Below the pieces are notes generated by a model. The model did not search any database. It worked only from the letters and a program-made list of their open reading frames with translations, and was not told the DNA's origin. The position numbers and the translations under genes were made by a program. Positions 35,168 to 44,658 of a stretch of 64,000 nt of DNA are shown piece by piece. The DNA is from Sorangium cellulosum So0157-2 (GTDB lineage Bacteria; Myxococcota_A; Polyangia; Polyangiales; Polyangiaceae). The stretch spans positions 10,740,001 to 10,804,000 of the forward strand of contig NC_021658.1 in NCBI RefSeq assembly GCF_000418325.1. Direction: 5' to 3'. The number at the start of each line of letters is the position of its first letter. Within the stretch, counting starts at the first letter, position 1.

Positions 35168-37924
35168 GTGGCGGTCGATCGCGACAAGGTACTCCAGACC
35201 GCGCAGAAGCTTGTCGAGCGGAAGCGCTACGACAAGGCGATCGCCGAGTACCAGAAGCTGGTCGCGGAGGATCCGAAGGACGTCCGGACGCTGCTCAAGA
35301 TCGGCGACCTCTACCTGAAGACGGAGGAGTACGTCGAGGCGATCACCACCTACGAGCGCGTCGGCCAGTTCTACTCGCTCCAGGGCTTCGCGCTCAAGGC
35401 GATCGCCGTTTACAAGCAGATCCGCGAGATCATCCACAAGCACGTCCCGCAGTACGAGGACCGCTTCGGCCACATCGTCCCGCGCCTCGCCGAGATCTAC
35501 ACGCAGCTCGGGCTCACGAGCGACGCGCTCGCCGCCTACGACGAGGTCGCGACGCGCCTCCTCCGCGCGGGGCGCGACCGCGACGCGATCGACATCTTCA
35601 AGCGGGTCGTCGACCTCGACCCGAACAACCCGCTCGCCTACCTCCGCCTCGCCGAGGCGCTCATCCGCGTCCGCGACTACGACGGCGCGATCCAGCGCTT
35701 CGGGACGGCGGCCGAGCTCCTGCTCAAGCTCGGCCGGCGCGACGACGCGCTGAAGGTGGTCGAGCGCCTGCTGCAGCACCGCCCGGACGCCCGCTTCGCC
35801 CGCATGGCCGCCGAGATCTACCTCGATCGCGGCGATCCGAGCGACGGGATGTCGGCCCTCACCAAGCTGCAGATCGCGTTCAAGGAGAACCCGCGGGACC
35901 TGGAGACGCTGGCGCTCCTCGCCCGGGCCTTCGACCTGCTCGGGCAGCCGGCCAAGGCGATCGAGGTGCAGAAGGAGTCGGCGCGCATCGCCAAGGAGGC
36001 GGGGCGGGCCGACCAGTTCGCCGCCCTCATCGCCGCCCTGGTCTCGCGCGCCCCGAACGACGAGGGCGTGCGCCAGCTGGCGGCCCAGCTCGTGCCCTCG
36101 TCGCGCGGCACGCGCGCCTCGATCGACGTCGAGCTCGACGAGGACGACGAGGACGAGGCCGAGGAGCTCGAGGTCGAGGACGTCGAGCCCTCGTCCGCGG
36201 CGCCGATCCCGCTGCGCGCGGCGCAGCCGTCGACGGCCCCGGTCACGAGCCCGCGGCAGCTCGTCTCGCACGCCGAGAGCCTCCGGCGCGAGCGCCAGTA
36301 CGACAAGGCGGTCGCCCTCCTGAAGGGCGGCGTCGCCCGGCTGCCGGCCGCGCGCGAGCTGCGCGAGAAGCTCTGCGACATCCTCATCGAGGCGGGCGAC
36401 CAGGACGGCGCCATCGAGCAGATGCTCGCGTTCGCGCAGCAGCTGTCCGGCGAGGGCGCCGTCGACGACGCCGCGCGGCTCCTCGACGAGGTGCTGCTCC
36501 TCGAGCCCGGGCACGCCCAGGCGACCGAGATGCTCAACCTCCTCGGCTACGCGGTGCCGCAGGAGGACGAGCTCTCCGACGAGGAGCACACCGGGGCGGA
36601 GATCTCGCCGACGGCCAACGACGCGTACGCGTCCGAGGTGCCGAGCCAGGACCTCTACGATCCCGACGCGCCGCTGCCCGCGTACACCCTCGACGAGGAC
36701 GGCGTCGTCGAGGCGCTCCCCAGGCGGCCCGAGCTCGTCACGCACCTCGACGATCCGTTCGCGAACGAGCCGCCGCTGCCGAGCTTCCCGATCGACGACG
36801 TCGAGGAGGTCGAGGACGTCGAGCCGCTCGAGGAGCTGGAGGACATCGACGACGAGGAGGAGACGGCGTCGGTCAGCCCGAGCCGGTCGCCCGCGCACCC
36901 GCTGGTGATCGCCGCGTCGCAGGCGCCGCCGGCGCCCTCCTCGATGCCGCCGCCGCCCGTGCTCGCCGCGCCGCCGGCCCTGTACAGCCCGGCGCCGCCC
37001 CGGCCGGCGTCGGTCCGGCCGTCGTCGGGGCGCTCCGTGCCGCCGGGGTCCGGGCGGCGCGCCGACGCGCTCGACGAGGACGCGCTCGAGGAGGTCGAGT
37101 TCTTCGCGCAGCACGGGATGTTCGAGGAGGCGCGCAACATCCTCGAGGAGCAGCTCGCGCGGCTGCCGAACCACCCGCTCTTGATGGAGCGGCTGCGCGA
37201 GGTCACCGAGCTCGCGTCGGAGACGCGCGGGGAGCGCGCGGCGACCGACAACGAGAGCGGCACGCGGGCCGTCCCGCGCGGCAGCGAGCGGCCGGACGAG
37301 GACCGCGCGTTCGACATCGCCGAGTCGCTCAAGATGATCGACGAGCTCGAGGTCGCGCCGGGCTCGGTGACGGGCGTCCAGGACGATCCACGGCAGATCA
37401 GCGTCGAGAGCGTCTTCGAGCAGTTCAAGGCCGGCGTCGCGGCGCAGATCTCCGAGGGCGACGCGTCGACGCACTACGATCTCGGGGTCGCGTACAAGGA
37501 GATGGGCCTCTACGCGGACGCCATCGCCGAGTTCGAGCTCGCCGCCCGCGACCCCGGGCGAGAGTGCGTCTGCCAGTCGATGATCGGCGTCACCTACCTC
37601 CAGATGGGCAACATCGAGGCGGGCATCGACGCGCTCATCCGGGGGCTGCACGCCTCGCACAAGACGGTGGAGCAGGAGCTCGCGCTGACGTACGAGATCG
37701 CGGACGCCTACGAGATGCGCGGCGCCCCCGAGCAAGCGCTCTACTACTTCCAGCGCGTCGCCCGGATGAGCCCGAGCTACAGCGATCCGCGCGGCAGCGT
37801 CGCGGAGCGGCTGCGCCGCATCGACGTCCCGAAGCCGGCCGCGCGCGCGGTCGGCGCCGAGATGATCGCGGACGAGTTCGACGCCGCCTTCGACGATCTC
37901 CTCCCGAGCGGCAAGCTGCCCTGA
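35168..37924 (+). CDS. Large TPR-repeat protein
   Basis: Encodes 918 residues from GTG 35168. Many tetratricopeptide-like units are visible: KRYDKAIAEYQKLVAEDPKD, EEYVEAITTYERVGQFYSLQ, DAIDIFKRVVDLDPNN, DYDGAIQRFGTAAELLLKLG and, near the end, LYADAIAEFELAARDPGREC and IEAGIDALIRGLHASHKT. The centre (about 320-345 and 535-570) is acidic with clusters such as DEDDEDEAEELEVEDVE, and 575-625 is Pro/Ser-rich. There is no signal peptide or membrane segment, so it is a cytoplasmic scaffold. Myxobacteria use similar proteins in polarity and motility complexes, but I cannot assign a role. Confidence 0.9.
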   Translation: MAVDRDKVLQTAQKLVERKRYDKAIAEYQKLVAEDPKDVRTLLKIGDLYLKTEEYVEAITTYERVGQFYSLQGFALKAIAVYKQIREIIHKHVPQYEDRFGHIVPRLAEIYTQLGLTSDALAAYDEVATRLLRAGRDRDAIDIFKRVVDLDPNNPLAYLRLAEALIRVRDYDGAIQRFGTAAELLLKLGRRDDALKVVERLLQHRPDARFARMAAEIYLDRGDPSDGMSALTKLQIAFKENPRDLETLALLARAFDLLGQPAKAIEVQKESARIAKEAGRADQFAALIAALVSRAPNDEGVRQLAAQLVPSSRGTRASIDVELDEDDEDEAEELEVEDVEPSSAAPIPLRAAQPSTAPVTSPRQLVSHAESLRRERQYDKAVALLKGGVARLPAARELREKLCDILIEAGDQDGAIEQMLAFAQQLSGEGAVDDAARLLDEVLLLEPGHAQATEMLNLLGYAVPQEDELSDEEHTGAEISPTANDAYASEVPSQDLYDPDAPLPAYTLDEDGVVEALPRRPELVTHLDDPFANEPPLPSFPIDDVEEVEDVEPLEELEDIDDEEETASVSPSRSPAHPLVIAASQAPPAPSSMPPPPVLAAPPALYSPAPPRPASVRPSSGRSVPPGSGRRADALDEDALEEVEFFAQHGMFEEARNILEEQLARLPNHPLLMERLREVTELASETRGERAATDNESGTRAVPRGSERPDEDRAFDIAESLKMIDELEVAPGSVTGVQDDPRQISVESVFEQFKAGVAAQISEGDASTHYDLGVAYKEMGLYADAIAEFELAARDPGRECVCQSMIGVTYLQMGNIEAGIDALIRGLHASHKTVEQELALTYEIADAYEMRGAPEQALYYFQRVARMSPSYSDPRGSVAERLRRIDVPKPAARAVGAEMIADEFDAAFDDLLPSGKLP

Positions 37925-38022
37925 GCGCGGCCGCCGGCCGCGCTCGAGGCGCGCGGGGCCCGTCGCGCCCACGGAACGCCAGAAATTGGGCCCTGGCAGG
38001 CGCCCTCATGTACCGGAGGTGC

Positions 38023-38841
38023 ATGAACCGACCGCTGCTCTTCGCCGCCCTCACCTCGCTCCTGGCCGCCGGCTGCGGCGCCGGGATCGGAACGAACGCT
38101 CGAGCTGGCCGCCCGCAGGACGCCGCCGCCAAGGCAGCGGACCAGGCAGAGCGCGAGGCCCCGGCGCGCGCGAAGGGCGAGGCCGACGCGAGCGCCCCGG
38201 CCGCGGAGGAGGCGCCCGCGCGCGCGCCCGGCGACTACGTGGCCTACCGGTTCTCGGGCAGCTTCAGGAAGACGCCGCTGCTGCTCACGCAGCGGGTGGT
38301 CGCGCGCGAGGGGGACGTGCTCGTGGTCGACGTGACCCTCGAGGACGGCAAGGAGACCGAGGCGCTGCGCGTCCGGATGAGCGACGCGCCGAGCCGGCGC
38401 GGCGAGATCCTCGGCGCGGCGTGGATCGACGGCGGCGCCGAGCGGCCCGCGACCCTCGCGGCGTACGACGCGATGATGGCCAAGACCGCGCTCGCCGCCG
38501 ACGAGAACGAGGAGGTGCTCGGCACCGAGGCGGTGAACGTCGAGGTCGGCGGCGGCGCCATCGCGTGCCAGAAGACCAGCTTCCGCGTGCGCATCGGCAG
38601 GACGAAGGCGACGATGCGCACGCTCCAGAGCGACGACTTCGCCTGGGGCGACGTGGGCGGCGAGATCCCCGCCGAGGACGGGCGCGTGCTCTACCGCGCC
38701 GAGCTCGTCGACCGGGGCCACGCGGACGCGCGGCCGAGCGCGCCCGCGGCGGCCGCCGGCGCGGAGCCCGGCCTGGCGCCGCGGCCGGCGACGGTGGCGC
38801 GGTCCGAGGACGACGGCGACGGCGACGACTACGAGGACTGA
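38023..38841 (+). CDS. Lipoprotein, uncharacterised
   Basis: Encodes 272 residues from ATG 38023, directly behind CCGGAGG. The signal peptide ends in the lipobox LAAGC. An Ala/Glu-rich spacer (residues 25-70) precedes a beta-rich domain: YVAYRFSGSFRKTPLLLTQR, VLVVDVTLEDGKE, ACQKTSFRVRIGRTKATMRT. The tail is acidic. I do not recognise the family. Its 3' end overlaps the hemD 3' end by 13 bases on the other strand. Confidence 0.8.
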   Translation: MNRPLLFAALTSLLAAGCGAGIGTNARAGRPQDAAAKAADQAEREAPARAKGEADASAPAAEEAPARAPGDYVAYRFSGSFRKTPLLLTQRVVAREGDVLVVDVTLEDGKETEALRVRMSDAPSRRGEILGAAWIDGGAERPATLAAYDAMMAKTALAADENEEVLGTEAVNVEVGGGAIACQKTSFRVRIGRTKATMRTLQSDDFAWGDVGGEIPAEDGRVLYRAELVDRGHADARPSAPAAAAGAEPGLAPRPATVARSEDDGDGDDYED

Positions 38842-39794
38842 GCCGGCGGGGGCGCGTCGCCCTGGCTCTCCTTGCGGGCGAGGACCTCGCCCGAGCGCAC
38901 GGCCGCCGCGCGGACGAGGTGGCCCATCTTCGGGTGCTCGGGCTCGACGTCGGGCTCGATGCCCTCGGCGCGCAGCGCCTCCGTGCAGACCGGCCCGATC
39001 GACGCCACCATGCCCCGCGCGAGCCCGGCGCGCAGCCGGTCGACGAGCCCCTCCTCGGCCGCCACGAGGAGCGCGTGCTCGACCTGCGCGCGGCTCGTGA
39101 AGAGCGTGATCGCCGCGCCGCCGTCGGCCAGGAGGCGGAGCGCCTGCCGGAGCGCCGAGGTGTCCTCCGGGAGCGCCCAGCGGTAGACCGGCACCGGGGT
39201 GACGCGGGCGCCGGCCGCCTCGAGCCCGGCGTAGAGCTCGTGGCTCGGCGCGCCGTGCTCCTGCACGGCGATGCGCTTGCCGCTCAGGTCGCCGAGCCCG
39301 CGGACGACCGAGAGGATCTCTCGCCACGTGTTCGGCTCCGGGACGGTGACGAAGCGGGTCACGCCGAGCTCGCGCAGCGCCGCGGCCGGCTTGGGGCCGC
39401 GCACGACGAGCTGCACCGACGAGAGCGCCGCGGCCATGAGGGATACGCCCTGGGCGCCTGCATCGGCGTCGGGCGCGCCGTCGCCGCCGTGGCCCGGCTC
39501 GAGCGCGGGCGCCGCCTCGGCCACGAGCGCGCGGGTCCCGACGCCGGTCATCAGGATCACGAGGTCGAGCTCGGCGCCCGCGAGGCGCCGCGCGAAGTCG
39601 AGCGCGCGCTCGTTCCGCTCGATGGACACCTCGCGGAGCGTCGGCGCCGTGACGGGTACACCGCCGTACCGCTGGATCAACGAGGCCATCTCGGCGGCGC
39701 GGCGGCTCTCGAAGGTGATGACGCGGCGCCCGGCGAAGTCAGGCGACGCGGGACGGGAGGGACGGTCGTTCAGGGGGTGCGTGGGCGTGCTCAC
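38829..39794 (-). CDS. hemD: Uroporphyrinogen-III synthase
   Basis: Encodes 321 residues from GTG 39794. HemD proteins are poorly conserved, but the sequence has the two-lobed layout: FAGRRVITFESRRAAEMASLI and IQRYGGVPVTAPTLREV in lobe 1, LDLVILMTGVGTRALV, then GKRIAVQEHGAP, and the closing ITLFTSRAQVEHALL and ASIGPVCTEALRAEGIEPDVEPEH. It closes hydroxymethylbilane to uroporphyrinogen III in haem and cobalamin synthesis. No other haem genes are beside it. An insert of about 20 residues at 105-125 (EPGHGGDGAPDADAGAQG) is probably a loop. Confidence 0.85.
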   Translation of the reverse strand: MSTPTHPLNDRPSRPASPDFAGRRVITFESRRAAEMASLIQRYGGVPVTAPTLREVSIERNERALDFARRLAGAELDLVILMTGVGTRALVAEAAPALEPGHGGDGAPDADAGAQGVSLMAAALSSVQLVVRGPKPAAALRELGVTRFVTVPEPNTWREILSVVRGLGDLSGKRIAVQEHGAPSHELYAGLEAAGARVTPVPVYRWALPEDTSALRQALRLLADGGAAITLFTSRAQVEHALLVAAEEGLVDRLRAGLARGMVASIGPVCTEALRAEGIEPDVEPEHPKMGHLVRAAAVRSGEVLARKESQGDAPPPAQSS

Positions 39795-39864
39795 CCGCGC
39801 AGCATAGCCCGGGTCCAGCGCAGGCGGGTTTCGGGCGGTTGACCAGTTTGCTAAGCTCCCTCCT

Positions 39865-40170
39865 GTGAGCCATCCGATGAGCAACGAGGCTGGCGGGGTC
39901 CAGGGGAGCGGGCTCTCGCGTGCGACTTCGGAGAACGACGTCGGCCCCGATCCCGTCATTGGCGCGGGCATCGCGCTGCTCGGCATCTTTCTGATGGGGG
40001 TGGGCGGCGCGCAGGGCGCGCACTACCTCTTCAACTTCGGCACGCTCGTGGCGGTGCTCGGGGCCGTCCTGTTCGTCCTCTTCGTGACGCTGACGGCCCT
40101 GAAGCAGCGCCGCGCGAGCCGCGCGCCGAGCCCCGACGCGGGCGCCGAGCAGCGAGACGCGCGCGACTGA
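39865..40170 (+). CDS. Small two-helix membrane protein
   Basis: Encodes 101 residues from GTG 39865, or 97 from ATG 39877; neither has a clear ribosome site. Two hydrophobic stretches (VIGAGIALLGIFLMGVGGAQ and LVAVLGAVLFVLFVTLTAL) form a helical hairpin in the membrane, with a charged tail. No family recognised. Divergent from hemD. Confidence 0.7.
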   Translation: MSHPMSNEAGGVQGSGLSRATSENDVGPDPVIGAGIALLGIFLMGVGGAQGAHYLFNFGTLVAVLGAVLFVLFVTLTALKQRRASRAPSPDAGAEQRDARD

Positions 40171-40232
40171 CCGCGCCGCCGGGCGGCGCCATCACGCCGG
40201 GGCGCCGCTGCTCAGGCGAGCGGCGCCGCTGA

Positions 40233-40775
40233 TCACGCCGGGATGCCGCCGCCGGGCTCGCCGCGATCGTCCGGCGGGGCCGGGGAGTCGGCCTGCACGG
40301 AGAGGTCCGGCTCGATGTCGGCGAGCGAGACGCCGAGCTCCTCGGCGATGCTCTCGATCTCGGCCCGCTCGGCCGGCGTGGGCGCGCCGTCCGCCGCCGC
40401 GAGCCGGATCAGGAGGCGCACGACCTCCACCCGCTCGCTCGCGTTGCAGAGCGCCTTGAGCTCGCGGTAGCAGCGGTCGACCTCGCCCTCCTGGAGCGCG
40501 GGCAGCTTGCCCTGGAGGGCGTTGAACACCGCGTCGACCCCGCTCGGCGCGAGGCCGTCGACGTGCGTGAGCAGCTCGCGGAGCAGCTCGTCTTCCTTGT
40601 CGGAGAACCGGCCGTCGACGCAGGCGACCTTGCCGAGCAGGACGATGACGGTCGCGATGTAACGGAGGACCACCGCCTCGTCGTCCGGGAGCGCCGTACG
40701 GAGCTCCTTCAGGAGGGCGTCGAGGTTCGGGAACGAGCCCCCCTGCTTCAGGCCCAGCCAGGCGAGGAGTCCCAC
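40233..40775 (-). CDS. TerB-like helical domain protein
   Basis: Encodes 180 residues from ATG 40775. Two characteristic acidic helix-turns, VACVDGRFSDKEDELLRELL and AAADGAPTPAERAEIESIAEELG, are those of the TerB/DjlA-N fold linked to tellurite resistance and metal or co-chaperone roles. The tail is disordered. Just upstream of the S41 protease's stop and on the same strand, but separated by 82 bases. The function is only known at fold level. Confidence 0.85.
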   Translation of the reverse strand: MGLLAWLGLKQGGSFPNLDALLKELRTALPDDEAVVLRYIATVIVLLGKVACVDGRFSDKEDELLRELLTHVDGLAPSGVDAVFNALQGKLPALQEGEVDRCYRELKALCNASERVEVVRLLIRLAAADGAPTPAERAEIESIAEELGVSLADIEPDLSVQADSPAPPDDRGEPGGGIPA

Positions 40776-40857
40776 GGGATGAGGCTACCAGATCCTCGCC
40801 GGGCAGGGCAGCCCGGCGGCGCACCGCCCACGACGACCGTCATCCATGCCGGGCGCC

Positions 40858-43800
40858 TTAGTCCTCGCCCCCGCGGTCCGCAATCCAGTCGTCCACCGGG
40901 TTGTCGGACTTCGGGGTCTTCAAGATCGAGCCGTCGGGCCCGTCCTTGCGCACCACGAGCGTGCGCCGCGTGGTGGTGTCGGGCGTCTCGCGCGCGACCA
41001 CGGTGATGACGTTCACCCCCGGCCGGAGCGGCGCCTCGAACGAGAAGTCGGCCTTCTTCGGGTCCGCGCCGTCGCGGTTCGACTTGTAGTAGAGCTTCCG
41101 GGACCCGACGAAGATGAAGGTGTCGAGGAGCCGCTCGCTGTCCGCGGCCGTCCCCGTGATCTTCATGGTGTCGGCGGTCGTCGCCAGCGCCGCGGCGGCG
41201 ATGTCGAGCGTCGGCGGCGCGTGCGAGTAGACATCCTCGAACGCGACCGCCGCGGACGCCGGCCCGCCGCCCGGGCCCACCTCCCGCGACGCGACGAACG
41301 CGAAGCGGCCCGCGCCGAGATCGACCTTGAGGAACCCGCCGGGCGCCTCGCCGAGCACCTTGACCACGGCGCCCGAAGGGAGCCGACCGAAGCCGCGCGC
41401 GCTCGCCTCGGGCGACGGGAGCAGCGTCGCCCCCTGCGCGCCGGCCTTCACGGTGGAGCCGCCGCCCGTGAGCTGCACGCGCGGCGAGATCGGGATCTTC
41501 ACCTTCTCGCTGGCGAACTCGCGGAGATCGCGATCGCCCACCGAGAGCGAGAGCGTCGCCTCGGGCTCGGACAGCTGCGGCTCGACGTCGAAGCTGAAGA
41601 CCACCTTGCGCACGTCGCCCGGCTTGATGTTCGAGACGTCGAAGCGCCCCGCGTGCAGCATGAGCCCTTCGCCGGAGAGGTTCGCGATGTTCGCCTGCGT
41701 CTCGTACGACGGCCCCTTGCCGACGTTCTTGACGGTCAGGTACATGCTGACCCGCTCGCCCTTCTGGATGAGCCCGTCGCCGTTGCCCTCGCGGTCGTCG
41801 ACGATCTGGTAGGCGTACTGGAAGAGCGGCCGGTCGAGCGCGCGCACCGTGGGCCGGATCTCGACGGCGGGCGGCTCCGGCGCGCCGGCGACCTCGAACT
41901 TCACCTTGAGCCCGTCGCTCCGCGAGAGGGCGTCCATCGGGATCTTGCAGACGCGCTTCTCGTTCGCCTTCCGCGGCCTCGTCGAGCCGACCTTCCGCCC
42001 CTCGACCTCGCACCAGCCGAGCGGCGCCTTCGCCGTCTTCGTCTGGCCGGGGCCGATCTTGCCGAAGATGAGCTCCTTGCTGTCGAAGTACAGGTTGTCG
42101 CTCTCCGTCGTCCCGCGGAGGCGGTAGACCGGCTGCTTGCCGTTGTTCTTGACCGTGACCTTGAGCTCCATCGGCTGGCCGGCGACCACCTCGGCGTTCG
42201 GGCGATCGGTCTCGACCTTCACGTCGAGCTCGGACTTGGCCGCCGCCGTCGCGGCCGCCGTCGTCGCGGCCTCGGGCGCGTCGGACCAATCGACGCCGAG
42301 CTTCGCCAGCTCGGCCGCGACCTTGCCGAGCTCCTCCTTGCCGACCTGCTCGATGTGGTCGTGCACGGCCCGGAGCTGCTGGATCCTCGGGGTGCTCGGC
42401 GGCATCCGCGTCGCGAGCTCGCGCGCGAAGCGGATGGGGAAGTCGAGGGCGAAGTCCTCGTCGATGTCGCCCCCGCGATCGCGCATCGCCTCGCGATCGG
42501 CGCTCGTGAGCTGGTAGCGGACGACCTCGGACGGCTTGCCCGCCGCCGCCGCCCGCGCGTTCGAGAGGTGCGCCGAGAGGTCGCGCTCCCGGATCCCGTC
42601 CTTCTGCACGGTGAGATCCATCTCGAGCTCGTCGACCGTCATCGGATCGAGCTCGATGTCCGGCGTGACCCCGACGCCCTGGATCGAGATGTCGCCCGGC
42701 GTCAGGTACTGCGCGATCGTCAGCTTGAGGGCCGCCTTCTCCGCCGTGACGTCGGGGAAGACGAGCTGCACGCTGCCCTTGCCGAACGTCTGCGAGCCCA
42801 CGATGACGGCGCGATCGTTGTTCTTCAGCGCGCCCGCCACGATCTCGCTCGCGCTCGCGCTGTTGCCGCTCACGAGCACGACGATCGGGTACGACGGCTC
42901 GGTGCCGGGGCCCTTGGCGCGCTTCTCCTCGCGCCCCTCGGAGGCGCCGACCGTCGAGACGATGACCCCGTCGGCGAGGAACTTGTCGGCGATGCGCGCG
43001 GCCTGATCGAGCAGGCCGCCCGGGTTGCCGCGCAGGTCGAGCACGAGCCCCTTCAGGTGGCCCTTGGCGCGCAGCCCGTCGAGCGCCGCGTCGAGCTCCG
43101 CGGTCGACGTCGCCTGGAACGTCTTGAGCCGGACGTAGGCGATGCCGCCGTCGAGCGCGCGCGACTCGACGGACCGGACCTTGATCACCTCGCGGGTCAG
43201 CTCGAACGCCTTCGGGCCCTGCCAGCCGCCCTCGCCGTCGCGGGTCACCCACACGGTGACCGCGGTGCCGGGATCGCCGCGGAGCCGCCGCACGGCGTCG
43301 TCGAGCGGCATGTTGAGCGTCGACTCGTTGTTGATCTTCACGATCCGATCGAGCCGCTTGAGCCCCGCCCGGCCCGCGGGCGTGTCGGGCATCGGGTTCA
43401 GGACCGTGAGCATCTGGTCGCGGATCGAGATCACGACGCCGAGCCCGCCGAACGCGCCCGACGTGGAGAGGTTCATCTCCTTGTACGCCTCGGGGCTCAG
43501 GAACGACGAGTGCGGGTCGAGCGTGTGCAGCATGCCGTTGCACGCGGCGTACTCGACGTCGCGCAGATCGACCTCCGTGCCGCGGAGGTTCTTCTGCAGG
43601 AAGGCGAAGACCTCGCGGAGGCGCGCGGAGACGTCCCAGGGGCCCTGGATGTTGTCGATCCGGAACTTCTTCTCGCTGGTCTCGACGCGGACGGTGACCT
43701 CGTTGGGGTCCTCGTTGAGGACGATCACCTGCGCGACGTCGCGCTGCACGGCGTTCAGCGCCGAGAGCAGCATCTCCTTCGGCTTGACGCGATCCGGCTC

Positions 43801-44019
43801 GACGTACTTGTCCCGGATCATCTTGAGCGTCTCGTTCACGGCCTCGAGGCGGGTGAGGTCGTACGGCGCCTTGGCCACCTGACCGGTGACCGCGAGCGCC
43901 GGCTCGAACCCACGCCAGAGCCCCCCGGGGCCGAACTGAAGAACGAAGTACGCTGCCAGCGGGAACGCGGCGGAGACAACGAGCGCCTTGACGATGCGCT
44001 CCAGGAGTCGGTGGGGCAT
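40858..44019 (-). CDS. S41 C-terminal-processing protease with large C-terminal extension
   Basis: Encodes 1053 residues from ATG 44019, more than twice the usual length. An N-terminal membrane helix (ALVVSAAFPLAAYFVLQFG) anchors it. A PDZ domain (GGLGVVISIRDQMLTVLNPM, then DTPAGRAGLKRLDRIVKINN) and the S41 core follow, with FLVLDLRGNPGGLL-like GLVLDLRGNPGGLL, the nucleophile in SGNSASASEIVAGAL and Lys in QTFGKGSVQ. From about 560 on come beta-rich CARDB-like repeats (ELKVTVKNNGKQPVYRLRGT; RVSMYLTVKNVGKGPSYE) and an SH3-like part near 930, which probably bind substrate or envelope polymers. It should process or degrade periplasmic proteins. Confidence 0.93.
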   Translation of the reverse strand: MPHRLLERIVKALVVSAAFPLAAYFVLQFGPGGLWRGFEPALAVTGQVAKAPYDLTRLEAVNETLKMIRDKYVEPDRVKPKEMLLSALNAVQRDVAQVIVLNEDPNEVTVRVETSEKKFRIDNIQGPWDVSARLREVFAFLQKNLRGTEVDLRDVEYAACNGMLHTLDPHSSFLSPEAYKEMNLSTSGAFGGLGVVISIRDQMLTVLNPMPDTPAGRAGLKRLDRIVKINNESTLNMPLDDAVRRLRGDPGTAVTVWVTRDGEGGWQGPKAFELTREVIKVRSVESRALDGGIAYVRLKTFQATSTAELDAALDGLRAKGHLKGLVLDLRGNPGGLLDQAARIADKFLADGVIVSTVGASEGREEKRAKGPGTEPSYPIVVLVSGNSASASEIVAGALKNNDRAVIVGSQTFGKGSVQLVFPDVTAEKAALKLTIAQYLTPGDISIQGVGVTPDIELDPMTVDELEMDLTVQKDGIRERDLSAHLSNARAAAAGKPSEVVRYQLTSADREAMRDRGGDIDEDFALDFPIRFARELATRMPPSTPRIQQLRAVHDHIEQVGKEELGKVAAELAKLGVDWSDAPEAATTAAATAAAKSELDVKVETDRPNAEVVAGQPMELKVTVKNNGKQPVYRLRGTTESDNLYFDSKELIFGKIGPGQTKTAKAPLGWCEVEGRKVGSTRPRKANEKRVCKIPMDALSRSDGLKVKFEVAGAPEPPAVEIRPTVRALDRPLFQYAYQIVDDREGNGDGLIQKGERVSMYLTVKNVGKGPSYETQANIANLSGEGLMLHAGRFDVSNIKPGDVRKVVFSFDVEPQLSEPEATLSLSVGDRDLREFASEKVKIPISPRVQLTGGGSTVKAGAQGATLLPSPEASARGFGRLPSGAVVKVLGEAPGGFLKVDLGAGRFAFVASREVGPGGGPASAAVAFEDVYSHAPPTLDIAAAALATTADTMKITGTAADSERLLDTFIFVGSRKLYYKSNRDGADPKKADFSFEAPLRPGVNVITVVARETPDTTTRRTLVVRKDGPDGSILKTPKSDNPVDDWIADRGGED

Positions 44020-44105
44020 ACGGCGATCGAGTATAGACGCGCGCCGGCGAGCGTCGACCGACGTCGACCCGCCCCGCCCTCGAGCGCCGCGATCCGGCGC
44101 GGGCG

Positions 44106-44318
44106 CTACACGGGCTTCTGGGTGTCCTCTTCCTTCGCGTCGGGCTTCGCGGGGAGCTGCTTGGCAGCTTCGTCGTCCTCGTCGTCGCGGATGCCCTTCT
44201 TGAAGTTCCGGATGCCCTCGCCGATCCCCTTGCCGATGTCAGCGATCCTCCCCGCACCGAAGAGGAGCAAGGCGAGGCCGATGAGAAGGGCGATTTCCAG
44301 CGGTCCGATGCGGCCCAT
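44106..44318 (-). CDS. tatA: Twin-arginine translocase TatA-type subunit
   Basis: Encodes 70 residues from ATG 44318. It has the short N-terminal membrane helix GPLEIALLIGLALLLFG, then the family motif FGAGRIADIGKGIGEGIRNFKKG and an acidic tail. Such subunits oligomerise to form the pore for folded Tat substrates. There is no tatB or tatC next to it. The length and motifs are normal. Confidence 0.94.
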   Translation of the reverse strand: MGRIGPLEIALLIGLALLLFGAGRIADIGKGIGEGIRNFKKGIRDDEDDEAAKQLPAKPDAKEEDTQKPV

Positions 44319-44658
44319 AGCGATCTTCCCTCGAAGGCAGCCGCGCGCGCGGCGACAGGTGGCGGGCCACCGCCCGACACCGGTGGACCCATACCACCCA
44401 TCCTCCGCACGGGCAATGCAGCGGTTCGGTGCCTCGAAACCCGTGCTAGGCTCGCTCAACCGGCTTCGCTGGCGGAGATAGGGCGCGCGCGCGCGCGCAC
44501 TCGCTCCGCCAGCGGTTCACAAATCGAGAACGGCGCGACGGCTCAGCCAGGGCCGCCGGCCAGCCGGACGGACCGGACGCGAGCGCGACGCGCGGCCGGC
44601 GGCGGTCCAGCGCGGGAGCCCTCGCGGGCCCCGCGCCCATCGAGACGGGGAAAACACG
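44319..44658. other. Intergenic region with a GC-alternating inverted repeat
   Basis: No gene supported. It holds a cruciform-prone element (44467-44514) and the upstream region of the next gene. Confidence 0.5.
44467..44514. repeat. 11-bp inverted repeat enclosing (GC)8
   Basis: CGCTGGCGGAG (44467-44477) and CTCCGCCAGCG (44504-44514) are exact complements. The loop contains eight GC dinucleotides at 44483-44498, a sequence that favours left-handed DNA. Confidence 0.75.
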
